Positions 1 through 11,169 of a stretch of 64,000 nt of DNA are shown in pieces. The DNA lies in the NCBI GenBank assembly GCA_023548195.1, contig JAJHZJ010000693.1, positions 806,001-870,000 on the forward strand, in the 5' to 3' direction. Made by a program: the position numbers and the translations under genes. Every line of letters starts with the position of its first letter. Positions within the stretch are counted from its first letter, which is position 1. The notes beneath the pieces were generated by a model. The model saw only the letters and a list, made by a program, of their open reading frames with translations. It was not told the DNA's origin and ran no database searches. The stretch comes from Bettongia penicillata ogilbyi (Eukaryota > Chordata > Mammalia > Diprotodontia > Potoroidae).

Positions 1-164
1 CAGACTCCAAACATTAACAGTCCCTGAACAGAAAGAGACAATACAAGCGATGCAATTAAGAGCATTAAATTATTCAAGAGATCAAGCTTTCTTTGTAGTA
101 ACAAAGAACTGAAAAATAAAGCAGATCCCCATTGACAAGGAAACAGCTAAACAAGTTGTGGTAT
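1..164 (+). mobile_element. L1 ORF2 C-terminal fragment, first part
   Basis: The sequence around 100-164 (agaactgaaaaataaagcag, then ccattgac..ggaaacagctaaacaagttgtggtatat) matches the last part of ORF2 seen in better-preserved L1 copies in this window (for example about 14085-14150). The copy is interrupted by an L2-type fragment and resumes at about 236. The first 90 bases are less clear. Confidence 0.6.
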
Positions 165-235
165 ATCAATCAATCAATCAATCAACATTTATTAAGTACC
201 TACTATGTGTCAGGCACTATGCTAAGTGCATGAAT
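165..235 (-). mobile_element. L2 3'-end fragment inserted in L1
   Basis: A short atca repeat is followed by catttattaagtacctact and a tgtcaggcactatgctaag block. This is the reverse complement of the L2 3' end (which reads 'cagtgcctggcacatagtaggcacttaataaatg' style). The same block recurs at about 19205, 21216, 30310, 39210, 48010 and 50960. It separates two collinear pieces of one L1 fragment, so it inserted later. Confidence 0.7.
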
Positions 236-665
236 GAAACATTTCTATACTGTAAGAAACCATAAACAATTCAGAGATTCATGAGAAGACCTATGTGAAC
301 TGAAACAAAATGAAATAAATTAAACCAAGAAAACAATATACATAATGACTCCCAGAATATAAATGGAAAGAATAACATGAATATCAAGATAAAAAATGAT
401 TCTGTGTAATTACAATGACAAAGTGTAGATGATAAAATATACCCAACTTTCCTTTGAAGAAGCGACAGGAGTAAAGCTGTGGAATATGTGCATATTCCAC
501 CACACTTGATGCATTTGTTGACTGGTTTTGCTGAACTGTTTTTCCCCTCTTCTCCTTTTTATTCTTTGCTACAAGGTATGGTTCTCTGGGTAGGAGAAGG
601 GTATATATTTGGAAATAACCAAAACGAAGGATAACAGTAAAACAAAGTAAGAATGGCAGAAATAG
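236..665 (+). mobile_element. L1 ORF2 end and 3' UTR fragment, second part
   Basis: The sequence resumes with gaa..tttctatactgtaagaaacca and a 'gaagacctatgtgaactgaaacaaaatg' region that parallels the L1 ORF2 terminus elsewhere in the window. A T/C-rich stretch at about 530-600 resembles an L1 3' UTR. It is heavily mutated, with no coding capacity. Confidence 0.55.
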
Positions 666-849
666 ATATAGTGCTAGAGATAGGGACCTACAAATTGGGT
701 TGATTTCTGTGTAACTGAAATACAAAGAACTCTAAAGCTTCCCCAAGAAGAAAATATAGAGTGGGAGAAAATAAGAAAAAATAGAAAACTGAGATGAATC
801 TTTAGTTACTGGCACATGATGCCCATGCTCCAACTACAGTGTTCTCAAA

Positions 850-1690
850 GGAGATTTGCTGTTCTTTGATCTCAACAATGATTATTTCACTTCTTTTTTT
901 CTTAAACACACTTTTCCAACTTCTTTTTCTTTCTCTGCATTTTTGTACTCCAAGCACACTATGACATTCTCTTTTTCAAAGAATCAACTGTTTTGGAGAG
1001 TTTTCTCCATCACTGTTCTAAATTTCCTACTCTTTTTTATCTTTCTGGTTTTTTTTTCAAGAATGCTCATTTCCACCCCAATTTCCTCCCTTTTTTCTGC
1101 TACTTTTCCTTTTGACTTGTTAATTGTACTTCTGGATCACTGTAGCAGTTCTTGAAATTTTTCTGTTTTCCTTTCCTCAGAAAGAGTATAATTTATGATG
1201 CCACTTTCCTTTTCCTTCGAGGAATCCTCATCTGTAAAGTACTTACTCCTTGTGTACAGATACAAAGTGAGAGCAAGGTTGTTACATTTCCCTTGTCCTT
1301 GGCCTCTCTTGGAGGTAGCTGGCTCTGCAGTGCACAGCCCCTTATCCATCCTTGGCAAAAGCTCTCTGCGGAGCCCTGGGACAAGGTGTACGAGAGGCTG
1401 GGATGTCTGACTAAATCATTGCTGAAGACCAACTTCTAGAAGCCCTAACGCTGAGGCGACCTACAACCACCCTGGAGCTCAGTGCAGAAATTGGAGCCTG
1501 GTCCCTGAGGACAACAAAAGTGATGAATGAGTACTGTTGGGAAAAGTGTTCTAGGCTTTCGATATGGCCATTCACTTTGTGGGCATTCCTTCTTATTACA
1601 GGTTCCTCTTTCCTGTTCTTCTGAGAGCTGCTGCTACCCAGGAGTATTTCCTTATATAAATTCTGGCCAGGGAACTGGGCTTTTTTTAAA
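850..1690 (-). mobile_element. Possible degraded L1 5' UTR/ORF1, antisense
   Basis: On the minus strand 850-1200 is rich in Lys/Glu codons with many AAA/GAA triplets, as expected of an L1 ORF1 coiled coil. The part above 1230 is GC-richer, like an L1 5' region. There is no intact frame. I cannot align it convincingly to the HAL1 ORF1 in this window, so this is only a suggestion. Confidence 0.3.
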
Positions 1691-1744
1691 TTTTGCACTG
1701 GCTCTCATACTTTTTAATCTGAAGTTTCAGACTTCTCTTCTACA

Positions 1745-1926
1745 TCTCAGAACTACCTTGGTAGATTAGTAAAGGCTTTCTCAGAATCATGCATAACATG
1801 CATGTGTAAATGCAGAAAATAAAACGGATAGGATTACAAAGGAAAACAATTCTACTAGTGAAATACAGTTATCAAAATATTTTTTAAAACAAGATCATGA
1901 ATCCCAGATTAAGAACCTCTGTTCTA
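1745..1926 (-). mobile_element. hAT (Charlie-like) MITE remnant
   Basis: Key blocks are ctttctcagaatcatg, ggattacaaaggaaa, gaaatacagttatcaaaata and a terminal ttaagaacctctgttctaga. These match a common mammalian/marsupial hAT non-autonomous element that ends 'gcaggggttcttaacc' on the other strand. This is recalled, not searched. Confidence 0.5.
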
Positions 1927-1969
1927 GAAGCACTTAAGGAAGTAAAGAATAAAGAATCCTATTTCTTAA

Positions 1970-2245
1970 GCCTAGCCTGGTGCATCTTCTCTCTGAAGCC
2001 TACCTTGATTCCCTCAGCTGAAAGAGATCTCCTCTTTGATCTCAACCCTACTACCTCATGTCTTTATTTTGTAGATTTATTTTGGATTTATTTTGTAGAT
2101 ATTTCTGTAGTTATGGGTCACCTCCCCTGTATAGATCACCTACTCCAATGTAAGATCTCTGAAAGAACTTTTCCATTTTCTCTTGGTATCTCTGGTAACT
2201 ACCATAAATGCTGAGTATTGAGTAAGCATTAAATAAAAGCCTACT
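1970..2245 (+). mobile_element. L2 3'-end fragment
   Basis: It shows the typical order of the L2 3' region: a gaagcctaccttgattccc block, a T-rich stretch near 2070-2100, and a 3' end with taagcattaaataaaagcctactgactg. Confidence 0.55.
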
Positions 2246-2345
2246 GACTGCTGTGAATTACCTGCCCTGGGTCAGGCCCTTGCTAGAGGTTGGGGTGGGG
2301 AGGAAAAGAAAGAAAGAAACAGGTCCTGCTCTCAAGGACCTTATA

Positions 2346-3085
2346 TTCCCCTCCCCCTTCATTTCATTGTTTTTATTTTTTCCAATTACATGTAAAGATA
2401 GCTTTGAACATTTTGAGTTCCAAATTTTTTTCTCCCTCCCTTCCCTCTCTGAGACAATAAGCAATCTGATATAGGCTATACATGTTCAATCACATTAAAT
2501 ATATTTCCACATTGGTCATGACGTAAAAAAAAAAGAATCAGAACAAAAGGGAAAAACCACGAAAAAGAAAAAACAATAAAAAAAGAGAAAATAGTCTGCT
2601 TTGATCTGCATTCAAATTCCATAGTGCTTTCTCTGCATGCGCATAGCATTTTTCATTATGAGTCTTTCAGAACTGCCTTGGATCATTATATTACTGACAA
2701 AAACTAAGTCTATCAATGCTGATCATTGTACAGTGTTGCTGATACTGTGTACAATGTTCTCCTAGCTCTGTTCACTTCATTTTGGATCAATTCATATAAA
2801 TCCAGATTTTCCTGAAATTTGCCTGCTCATCATTTCTTACAGTATAAACATTCCATTACATTCATATACCACAATTTGTTAAACCATTCCCCAACTGACT
2901 GCCAGGTATCCCCTCAATTTCCAGTTCTTGGTCACCACAAAAAAAACTGCTATAAATATTTTTGTACACGTGGATCCTTTTCCATTTTTAATGCTCTCTT
3001 TAGAATACAGACCTAGAAGTGATATTGCTGGATCAAAGGGTATGCACAGTTTTATAGGCCTTTGGGCATTATGAGGACCTTATAT
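2346..3085 (-). mobile_element. Antisense L1: ORF2 C-terminus and 3' UTR
   Basis: Read on the minus strand this is the L1 tail: ORF2 C-terminus (tatgcccaaaggcctataaa, ggtctgtattctaaagag, caaattgtggtatatgaatg, accttggcagttctg-like blocks), then the 3' UTR with taacatgta/ccaattacatgtaa signatures near 2360-2510. It inserted next to a short L2 piece (2250-2345). No open frame remains. Confidence 0.75.
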
Positions 3086-4101
3086 TCTACTGATTGGAAA
3101 CTCCTGTGGGGAAACACCTTGATAGTTTTCCATCATTGTCTCTCCAGCACTAGCAGAGTGTTTGCAAATGGCAGATAATTAGTAAACATGCTCAATTTGC
3201 TTACTTCTTATATACCACATCATGTCTTTCTTCTCCATCAAAATTCCACTGCCAAAACATATCCTGATTCAACAGAACAAGGCACAAATAAGATATCCCA
3301 AAGTATAAAAAACAGGACTCTCTCACTTCTAGTTCCAGTTCAATTTGTCCCCCAAAATCCATTAAGAGAAAATGACATTTTGTGAATTTTGTGAATCTGA
3401 TAGGATTTGTTTTCTCTAAGTTCCACATGGTGCTTAGTATAACATGAATACCCAATCAATCAATATTGCTAACTTCTCCTGCCTCTCTTTTCATTTATAA
3501 ATGTATGTCAATTTTCCTGCTACTTTTTATTCCTAGAACACACATGGCTTTACCTCTTTCTTCCCTTGGCAGTCTGTTCTCTGTTCAATATACTCTTTCT
3601 TTCAACTACAAATACTTTGGATAGGGACTTTTACCATAAAATAACATATAGTCCAGAAACAATAGGAGAATAAATTCTTAGGCTGGTTTACAAGCATTTC
3701 CATCTGCCAGTAGAATCAGGATGTGATCAGAAATAAAACAGATCCCTCTCCTTGGAGGCAGGAGCTGCTGAACTTTCCCATGCACTGTGTTGTCTTCATA
3801 CCACGTTGAACATAGGAAACTACTGAGCTTTGCCAATGCTTTACACTTTTCATTCTATTCTATGAATCTTTTATTCTTCATTTTTTCATTTAAAAGAACA
3901 AAGTGAGGTGAGGAGTGGGCACCACGGGTCTTCAAGGGAACATCTGCCGCAAAGCGAGCTGCCTGGACCTAAGCTGCCCCGGGCTCCAAATGTGACCTGG
4001 CCCCAGTCTGAGGCTACTCCTCTTAAGTACAAATGCAGAACTCAGGCTGTCTATCCTACTAAAGCACAAGCCACTTGAGGAACAGGATTATATCTAAGTC
4101 C

Positions 4102-4256
4102 CAGGTCGGGAACATGTGGCCCTCTGGATCCTCAAGTGTGGCCCTTTGACTGAATCCAAACTTCACAGAAAACTCCCCCCAATAAAAAGATTTCTTCTGT
4201 AAAACTTGGACTCAGTCAAAAGGCCTCCCCCAAGGACTTAGAAGGCCACAGGTTAC
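4102..4256. mobile_element. Palindromic hAT MITE
   Basis: Two inverted arms of about 55 nt (4116-4170 and 4194-4248) face each other across a short loop. The left arm carries tgtggccctttgactgaatcc, and the right arm carries its imperfect complement ggactcagtcaaaaggcc. This is a complete-length small DNA transposon able to fold into a hairpin; 'tgtggcc...' termini are typical of a marsupial Charlie-like MITE. Confidence 0.65.
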
Positions 4257-4559
4257 ACACACACACACCCCCGCTCCGCCCCATCTAGGTCAACACACAT
4301 CGGGTATTGGATAAATGCTTGTTGATCAGTCTCTCACCTAGATGCCATTGCTGAGACTATGCCTCATGCCTGCCCACCACTGCCCTGGGGTAATTTATAC
4401 TATCTTGGCCACAACAACCAATTAAATGGGCAGAAATCAGAATGACTTCCAGGCTAGTGTTCCCTGCTTACATAAAGCTGGAAGCATATCCTAGTAAATA
4501 ATTATAATTCCATAAATACTTGATTGATGTACATTACCAAAATTACTCAATTTTTAATA

Positions 4560-4722
4560 GATTATTTACCATTTCTTATTTCTACCCCAGCAGAATGCCA
4601 GCTACTTAAAGACAAAGACTATTCTGGTATAGTTTTTCCCCCATTGTATCCCCAGCACCCAGCATCCAGCACAGTGCCAAGACCACAGTAGGAGCCTAAT
4701 AAATGCTTGTTGAACTGAATTG
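4560..4722 (+). mobile_element. L2 3'-end fragment
   Basis: It contains gccagctacttaaagacaaagact, tgtatccccagcacccagca and the end taataaatgcttgttgaactgaat, the canonical L2 3' terminus. Confidence 0.75.
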
Positions 4723-4759
4723 ATTCCGTATGCATGATGGCAAAGCGGTGGAAAGACAG

Positions 4760-4920
4760 ATGGGCCCGAAGGTAGAGGAACTGGTTGGGAAGCCAAGTTC
4801 TGCAAGGGGTCAGCTGTGTAACCTCAGGCAAATGACTTTACCCCTGGGGGCCTAGGCTTCCAGTGATGATTTGGACTAGATGACTTCTGCGGTCTCTTCT
4901 AGCTTCAAAAACCCCATGAC
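4760..4920 (+). mobile_element. MIR SINE fragment
   Basis: The core blocks agctgtgtaacctcaggcaa and tgacttt.cccc.ggggcct are followed by a 'ggactagatgacttctg' tail. All are MIR/therian CORE-SINE features, in plus orientation. Confidence 0.65.
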
Positions 4921-4929
4921 AAATGCCTT

Positions 4930-5160
4930 CTGTAACATCAGGCATTTCCAACTTCAGTGACCCTAGGTGGACTTTTCTTGGCAGATGTGGAGTGGTTTGT
5001 CGTTTCCTTCTCCAGCTCATTTTAAAGATGAGGAAACTGAGGCAAGTGGGGTTAAGTGACTTGCCCAGGCAAGTCTGAGGCCAGATTTGAACTCAGGAAA
5101 ATGAATCTTTCTGACTCTAGGTCAGCATTCTATCCACTGCTCCACCTAGCTGATGTTATA
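4930..5160 (-). mobile_element. Marsupial tRNA-like CORE-SINE
   Basis: Read on the minus strand it begins cagctaggtggagcagtgga and proceeds through the tRNA-like head, a gaaactgaggcaa core (complement) and a tail mentioning 'ggagaaggaaacgacaaacc'. Related copies lie at about 46318, 59026 and 60148. Confidence 0.8.
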
Positions 5161-5194
5161 TCATCATTCAGTCATTAAAATACAAAATCCTAGG

Positions 5195-6720
5195 CTAAAC
5201 CTTCATGAAGTTGTCAAGCTGAGAAGTCATCTCTAAAGTAGGGGTGGGGAGTAGAAAATGAAAGGACTCTTGAGAAAGTGGGACCTGAGCTGAGTTTTAA
5301 AGGAAGTCAGAGAACTCTGCAAGTAGAAGTGAGAAGGGAGAGCATTTCAGGTACTGGGGACAGCAAAGGTCCAGAGTCTGGAGATGAAGATGTCCTGTGA
5401 CAACAACAAGAGGAAGCTCAGTGTTATTAGATCATAGTTTGTGGAAGAAAGTAAAGCACAAGAACAGGAAAGTTCTTGTAACAGTAAAGGCTTCAAAAGT
5501 CAGGGAGATCTTCTATTGGCTCCTGGATGCAATGAGAACCAGTGGGATCTACTGAGTTGGGCAATGGGTGCCACTGTCAATCATTGCTGTTGACAGCTGA
5601 GTGGAGGGTGTATTAGAATGGGGAAACTGGCCAATGGGGCCACTGTGCCAGTCCAGAGGGGCACCAGGGTGGGGATGGAGCAGTGTGAGTTGAGAGAAGG
5701 GGGTGTAGAAATAACAAAACAACAACAGACTGAAGCTGGGGGTGACTGGAAATGAGGAGCTGAGAATGACACCGGGGCTACCAGCCCTGGAGACTGGAAG
5801 GATGGGAGTTGCGGGGGGAGGTAAGAGGAAGTTCTCTGTTAGACATGTTGAGTCTGGGATGTCCAAAAGGCAGCTGGAAGTGAGGAGAGAGATTAAAAAG
5901 ATCTAAGAATCATCAGCTTGGAAACAATAAATGACCCCATGGAAGCGGCTGAGATCACCAAGTGAAGCCAGACAGAGAGAGAGAGAGAAGAGAAGTGGGC
6001 CTGGGGCAGAGCCGTGGAAGACCCATATGGTCAGCAGGGGCCCCAGAAGAAGATCCAGAAAAGGAGACTGAGAAGGAATAGTCAGGTAGGAGAACTGGGA
6101 AAGAGCCTTGCCATAAAAACCTAGAGAGAGGAGTCTGTCAAGGAGAACAGCGTGATTTACAGTGTAAGAGACTACATGGAGGTGAAGAATGGAGACTGAA
6201 GAAAGGCCAGTAGAAGGCAATTAAGAGATCCGAGGTCACTTTGGACAGAGCAGGTTCAGTGGAATAAATGATGAGTTTGGAAACCAAACTGCAAGGGCCT
6301 TAGAAGAGGACGAGGAAAGGGGACACACCAATCACGGGCTGCTTTCTGAAGGAGTTCAGCCACAAAAGGGACAAAAGCTGTGGGACCACAGCTAGTCAGG
6401 GAGACTGGATCAATGAGGATTTTCTGAGGATGGGGAGGAATGGGCATGTTTGTAGGCAGCAAGAAAACAGCCAGTAGGCAAAGACAGATAGAGCATTAGT
6501 GAGAGTGGGGATGATAGAGGGGGCAATCTACTAGAGAGGATGGGAAGCAATGCAATCACTTGTGCATGCAGAAGGCTTTGCTTGGGAGAAGAAAAAAGTC
6601 CCATGTTCATATGAGACAAGTGAAGGAGGAGGCAGTAGGAGAAGACATCTGAGGACTTTGAGAGGAGGAGGAGGGGAGAAAAGGCCACTCTTGGTGAATG
6701 GTCTTAATCTTTTCAGTGAA
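5195..6720 (-). mobile_element. Antisense L2 with reverse-transcriptase remnant
   Basis: A long stretch of L2 read on the minus strand. Between about 5900 and 6220 the minus strand stays open and encodes reverse-transcriptase-like sequence with LLDRLLSLGFYGKALSQFSY, then a GSAPGPLLFSLS block and an ADDS remnant of the catalytic Y-x-DD box. The first aspartate pair is kept but the tyrosine position reads Q. Other stretches are out of frame, so it is a dead element. The plus-strand purine bias (gaggaagtgg-type runs) is a side effect of its orientation. Confidence 0.8.
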
Positions 6721-6839
6721 AATTTAAAAATTTTCACAAATTCATTTTCAGATTCAGACCACAGAAGTATATTTCCTAGAACTTTTTTAACAAGGTGAAA
6801 GAGAATATTCCAATTTTAGAAATAGTGCAATATGGTAAA

Positions 6840-6962
6840 ATAATTAGAAGTATACGCACATATGTACATGTATATGCTATATATATGTACATGCATATAT
6901 ATAATATATGTATATATGCATACATACATACATATATATATATACATATATATATATATATC
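6840..6962. repeat. AT/CATA microsatellite
   Basis: Alternating TA and CATA units (tatatgtacatgcatatata style) run over about 120 bp. The matching open frames on both strands are only the repeat read as codons. Confidence 0.9.
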
Positions 6963-6964
6963 AA

Positions 6965-8999
6965 GTTAGTCTCAGATTAAGTATTAACTAGGCTTTTCAA
7001 CCTAAACCTTAACTAAAGTTTTCTAAGTCTAGGTTGGTTTGTAATTTCTGTGATGGGAACTCCAACGCTTCTATTCCCATCTGAAAATATGGCCATATCA
7101 AATTTGGTACTTGACCACTTGGAATAAGGATCAATTTCTGAATACAATCCCATGCTCACTCTCAGCCAATCAGGAAGTTGTTTGATGGTATGGAAGCCTT
7201 CGGATCCCTAATCCTTTCACTACAGTAATCCCTTAATTATCTTCCTCCTCCACCCCAGGAGCAAATGGAAAACAAGTAATGCAAATGGATAAAGAGCATC
7301 CACCACTCCAAAAATCAATCGAAGATAACCTGCCACATAAGTCAACTCCAAAGTTCACAAGAGATCTTCCCCTCTAACATAAATGAAGCTCACCTATAGC
7401 ATTTAGGCCACTACCTGCAATGAATATTGCTAAAGAGTTTGTCATAAAGTATTTTGGCTTAGGTGTGATACACAGCAAGCAAACTCAGAGCCCTCCAGCT
7501 GTCTCACATCCTTAGGCTTCAACAGAATTGCACAGTGTGGACACTCCCTCCAGGGGGGTCACCTGACCATCCCGACCACCCTGAGTGACAGCCTCCCTAA
7601 ATCCTCCACAGGGGTCCAGCAAATAGGTAGGTGAAGACCCTTTGTCTAGACTTCTTGGTATGATTTAAACACAAATGGAGAAAGTGGGCTGTTAATCAGT
7701 AAAGTAAAAACAGGAGTTGGGACTTTTTCCTGACAACATCTCCTTAGCCCAGGTAAAAGCAGTTTGATTCTCTGAGACGATATGAGAACAAAGAGATAAT
7801 TAACAGTGGCTCATTTGTTAATGATCAGAATATTTAGCGAAAGAGATAAAAAGAATGACACACAGAAATAAAAGCTCAGTCTCGTTAGAGGACCAAACCC
7901 AAATGAGTGGGGGCACGAACATTTGAAAGAAAAGAGTACTGTCAGGGACTGAAAATAGTACCTGGGACAGCACCCAGTGGAACTGTGACCCTCCATCCTG
8001 ACAGGGTCCTCCTACGGCACCAAAGGAGTGTTCAGTCCAATGAAGGCCATGAATGCTCATTAAGGATGAAATGAGTGACGATGGCTGGCGTTTTTGAAGA
8101 GACATAAAGCCCTGCTAAGCAGCTGTGGATGGGCACCCATGCCAGCTTGCAATGTGCTCCTCCCATCTCCCAAAGGAGGCAAGCCAGAGTGTGGTAATGA
8201 AACTGCACATAGTGGAAATGGGATATAAATGAGTTTAAACTGATTTATGTTAGCTTTTGTAAAGATTACTTGATATCTGGAAAGTGCTACCACTGTGAAA
8301 TAATGTAGACAATCCTTAAGACCTCTGCCTAATGGCACTTCCATGGAATATTTATATTCCTCGTCATGGGAACAAGGACCATAATGGATACCATTTTTGT
8401 TTTATTAGGGATGCATATTTAAATTAATCTGCTATTTGCCTAAACAATTAGCTGCCTCTGTTTTTGTGCACAAAGCCAAAATTGCAATTAGGCTTCCATC
8501 AAAAAGATAAGTCCCCACTAAAACTGTCCCGATGGAGTCATAAGAATTCAGGGCAGAACTTTCCAAAATTACTTCTTAGCATAATGGTAATTATGTTAAT
8601 TGCTTGAAAGGTAAATAACTGCTGAACTGGTTTTAAAAAATACAATTGGCACTACCCCTCCCCTTTGATCTTTTCAATGATCCACAAATACATTTAAAAC
8701 AAGTTATCAATTTAGGCTGTTCGGTGTTGGCAGCTTCTCCAACTGTAGATTTTTCCAGATGTGGGTTAGGGAGTTTACTTGCCTAGTAACTGATTTGAGG
8801 CAGGAATCCCTAGCCCCAGAACCAGCCACATAAGCAACTGAGCCTGATCTGGGTTATCCTGATTAAGTGCCTAAAGTCAGTAATTAGTGGTCAGAACGAC
8901 TAAAATTAGCTGGCTCTTTACAGATAGTTGACAAAAGCAGTAAATCAGCCCAGGCTCAGCAGGGGAATGGGGAAAATGTGACCCAGGTCACTCTCTGGT
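6965..8999. other. FBXW8 intron without recognised repeats
   Basis: I see no coding exon or clear mobile element. The part from about 8395 to 8720 has unusually complex AT-rich sequence with many TAAT/ATTA cores (gcaattagg, taattatgttaattg), as in deeply conserved developmental enhancers. That is only a candidate call. Confidence 0.4.
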
Positions 9000-9009
9000 C
9001 ATCTTGTAG

Positions 9010-9215
9010 TAAGAACCACAGAGGCTGCTCACACTTTCATAGCACCTCACAAACGTGATCTCATCTGATGCTCACAACAATGCTGGAGGGTAACCGCCAT
9101 GTTTCACTGTATGAGGACACTGCCCGTGGTCACACAGCTGGAAAGCATCTGAGGCCGGCCTGAAGCCGAGACCATCCTGCCACTGCGCTCAGCGCTTGAC
9201 GCTCTAGGCTGCAGC
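9010..9215 (-). mobile_element. MIR SINE
   Basis: Reverse-oriented MIR: a catagcacctcacaa tail, aacaatgctggagggta, then cacacagctggaaagcatctgaggc, and a head ccactgcgctcagc. Confidence 0.7.
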
Positions 9216-9589
9216 TCCTTGTCCTCAGTAACTGTCACTGCAGAAGGGTTGGTTTGGGGAGGGAGACGGTACTGGGGCTTCTTTGAAGGCACAAGGACTG
9301 GAAACAAAGCTCAGCAGAGTCTTTCGTTCTTTCACTCTTAGGGTCTATCTCAAATGTTCCAGGTCTCTCTCCAGTCTGATCTGGATATAAGACAGGATCC
9401 AGAGGGGTGACACAGTAAACAAAGGAGATTCTGCAAATAGCATTTGAGATGGACAGAGAAGGTGGAGGCAAGCAGACAAATTAATTTAAGATTGCGTGGG
9501 TCCATTAACAGAAGGGAGGTTGGATCTGAATTACAGCAATAAAGATAAGAGGAGTGGGTCACAAAGTAAAGATGGAAGGGCTTTAGAGC

Positions 9590-9840
9590 ACACTCATTTT
9601 GCATAGAATGAAAGTAAAGCCCCAAAAGGACAAGTGACATGTCCAAGGTCACTTGGTCCAAGTGGAGGCTAGCTAGTATAGGGTACAGAACATCACAGGC
9701 ATCACAGATCCTACCTTCTGACTCTTATTAACTGTCTCCTCTTGAATAAATCACTCCCTGGACCTCAGCTTCCTGTGCTGTAAAATGAGGGGGTTGAACT
9801 AGATGACTTAAAAAACTTCCTTCCTCTGAATCTAGGATCC
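9590..9840. mobile_element. Two MIR fragments in opposite orientation
   Basis: About 9600-9690 is MIR in minus orientation (caagtgacatgtccaaggtcac). About 9715-9840 is MIR in plus orientation (ctcagcttcctgtgctgtaa, ggttgaactagatga). Confidence 0.55.
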
Positions 9841-9949
9841 AAAGTCAAGTTCTCTCTCTTCAAGTCCAAGGCTCTCTTCATGGTAGAACCTTGCCTCCCA
9901 AGGAAGCAGAATAAAGCTAGGTACAGTTAATAACCCGGATGCTTAGTTC

Positions 9950-10490
9950 ACCTTGCTTGGGCTACCCACCTAATTGGCCCTGCTCCATCTACCCTCTGCC
10001 TGTCCTTCCTCTCTCATACAGCCTCCCCCCAGCTGCCAAATGGCTATTCCTGAGACCCAGTCTAACCATGTCCCTCAGGGGGTTTTGGGGGCTCTTTCTC
10101 CTTTGCCCTGAGGACACACTGCTCCTCTGAGTGTCACTGAAAAGGCCTCTCCAATCGGGCTCCAGGTCAGTTTCCTTTGCTTGCTGTTCCCCACACAGAA
10201 GGCTCCTGCTCCGCTTTCTGGGCCGTGATCAGCGCAGGCTGTCTGGCCCCAGGCCTATGATTTTTTCCTTCTGTACTTTCACCTCTTGGAACCCCCAGAA
10301 TCTAAGCTATCCTTCAGGCTCAGCTCACTTGCTGCCTTTTTCCAGATACCTTTCTTGAGTCCCTCCTCCTTCCACCATCAGTGCCCCACCTCATTGTGGA
10401 TAGAATTTTACATATAGGTTTACACAGTGTATCCCCTTAGTAGTAAACTCCTTGAGGGAAGAAAAAAATTGAGGAATGTTCTCTGAGTTA
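9950..10490 (+). mobile_element. L2 3'-half fragment
   Basis: It is pyrimidine-rich L2 coding/3' sequence: ctctccaatcgggctccagg, ttgctgttccccacacagaa, then gatacctttcttgagtccc, and the 3' end with 'ccttagtagtaaactccttgagg'. The ORF is broken. Confidence 0.65.
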
Positions 10491-11169
10491 CTAAGAACAA
10501 TGTGTCATCCCAGTCAGAATTAAGGACTTTGTAAATCTACAGAGAAGAATCTTTCACAGAGCTCCATGAGGATAGAAAAGTCCAGGACTGAAAAAACAGC
10601 CTTTGAGTCTGTCCTCTTGCTACTGCCATGGGTAGCTAACCTGCCTAGGCTTCAGAGACCAGTCTGCTTAGGAGTAGAAGGGCAGACCGCTAGTAGGTAT
10701 GTCCTAGGTTTTTCTGAGTAGCTCTTCTGCCAGCCTCTTAAACAGACTAAGGAGCCTTCATTAACTCAGGGCTACAAAGGCTACCTGGAAGATACCTAAC
10801 TCTTCTCCAATAACAAGTCATCAATTCATGCACAAAATTAAGGAGAATGCAAGTAGAGGGAGTAAGCTTTCTTCCCTACATGGTTCTCAGCCAGCATCAC
10901 CCTGCTTTGCCCTCTGGAGGCCAAAGGATTCATTTTCCAAATGAAACATCAACTGTACAAAATCAACTTACATTGACATATATTTGCAGTAAGACGTGTC
11001 AATTCCCCAAATGCACAAATCACTGCTTTATTTAAGGCTCAAAGGCTTAGACTGAGAAGGGTCATATTACCAAAAGCTGAGTTACTATTGGGAAAATGAA
11101 ATTGTATTTGCTCACTTAAAATTCCATTTATATCTCAAAATAGAAAAAGTCCATGCTCAGCTATGCACA

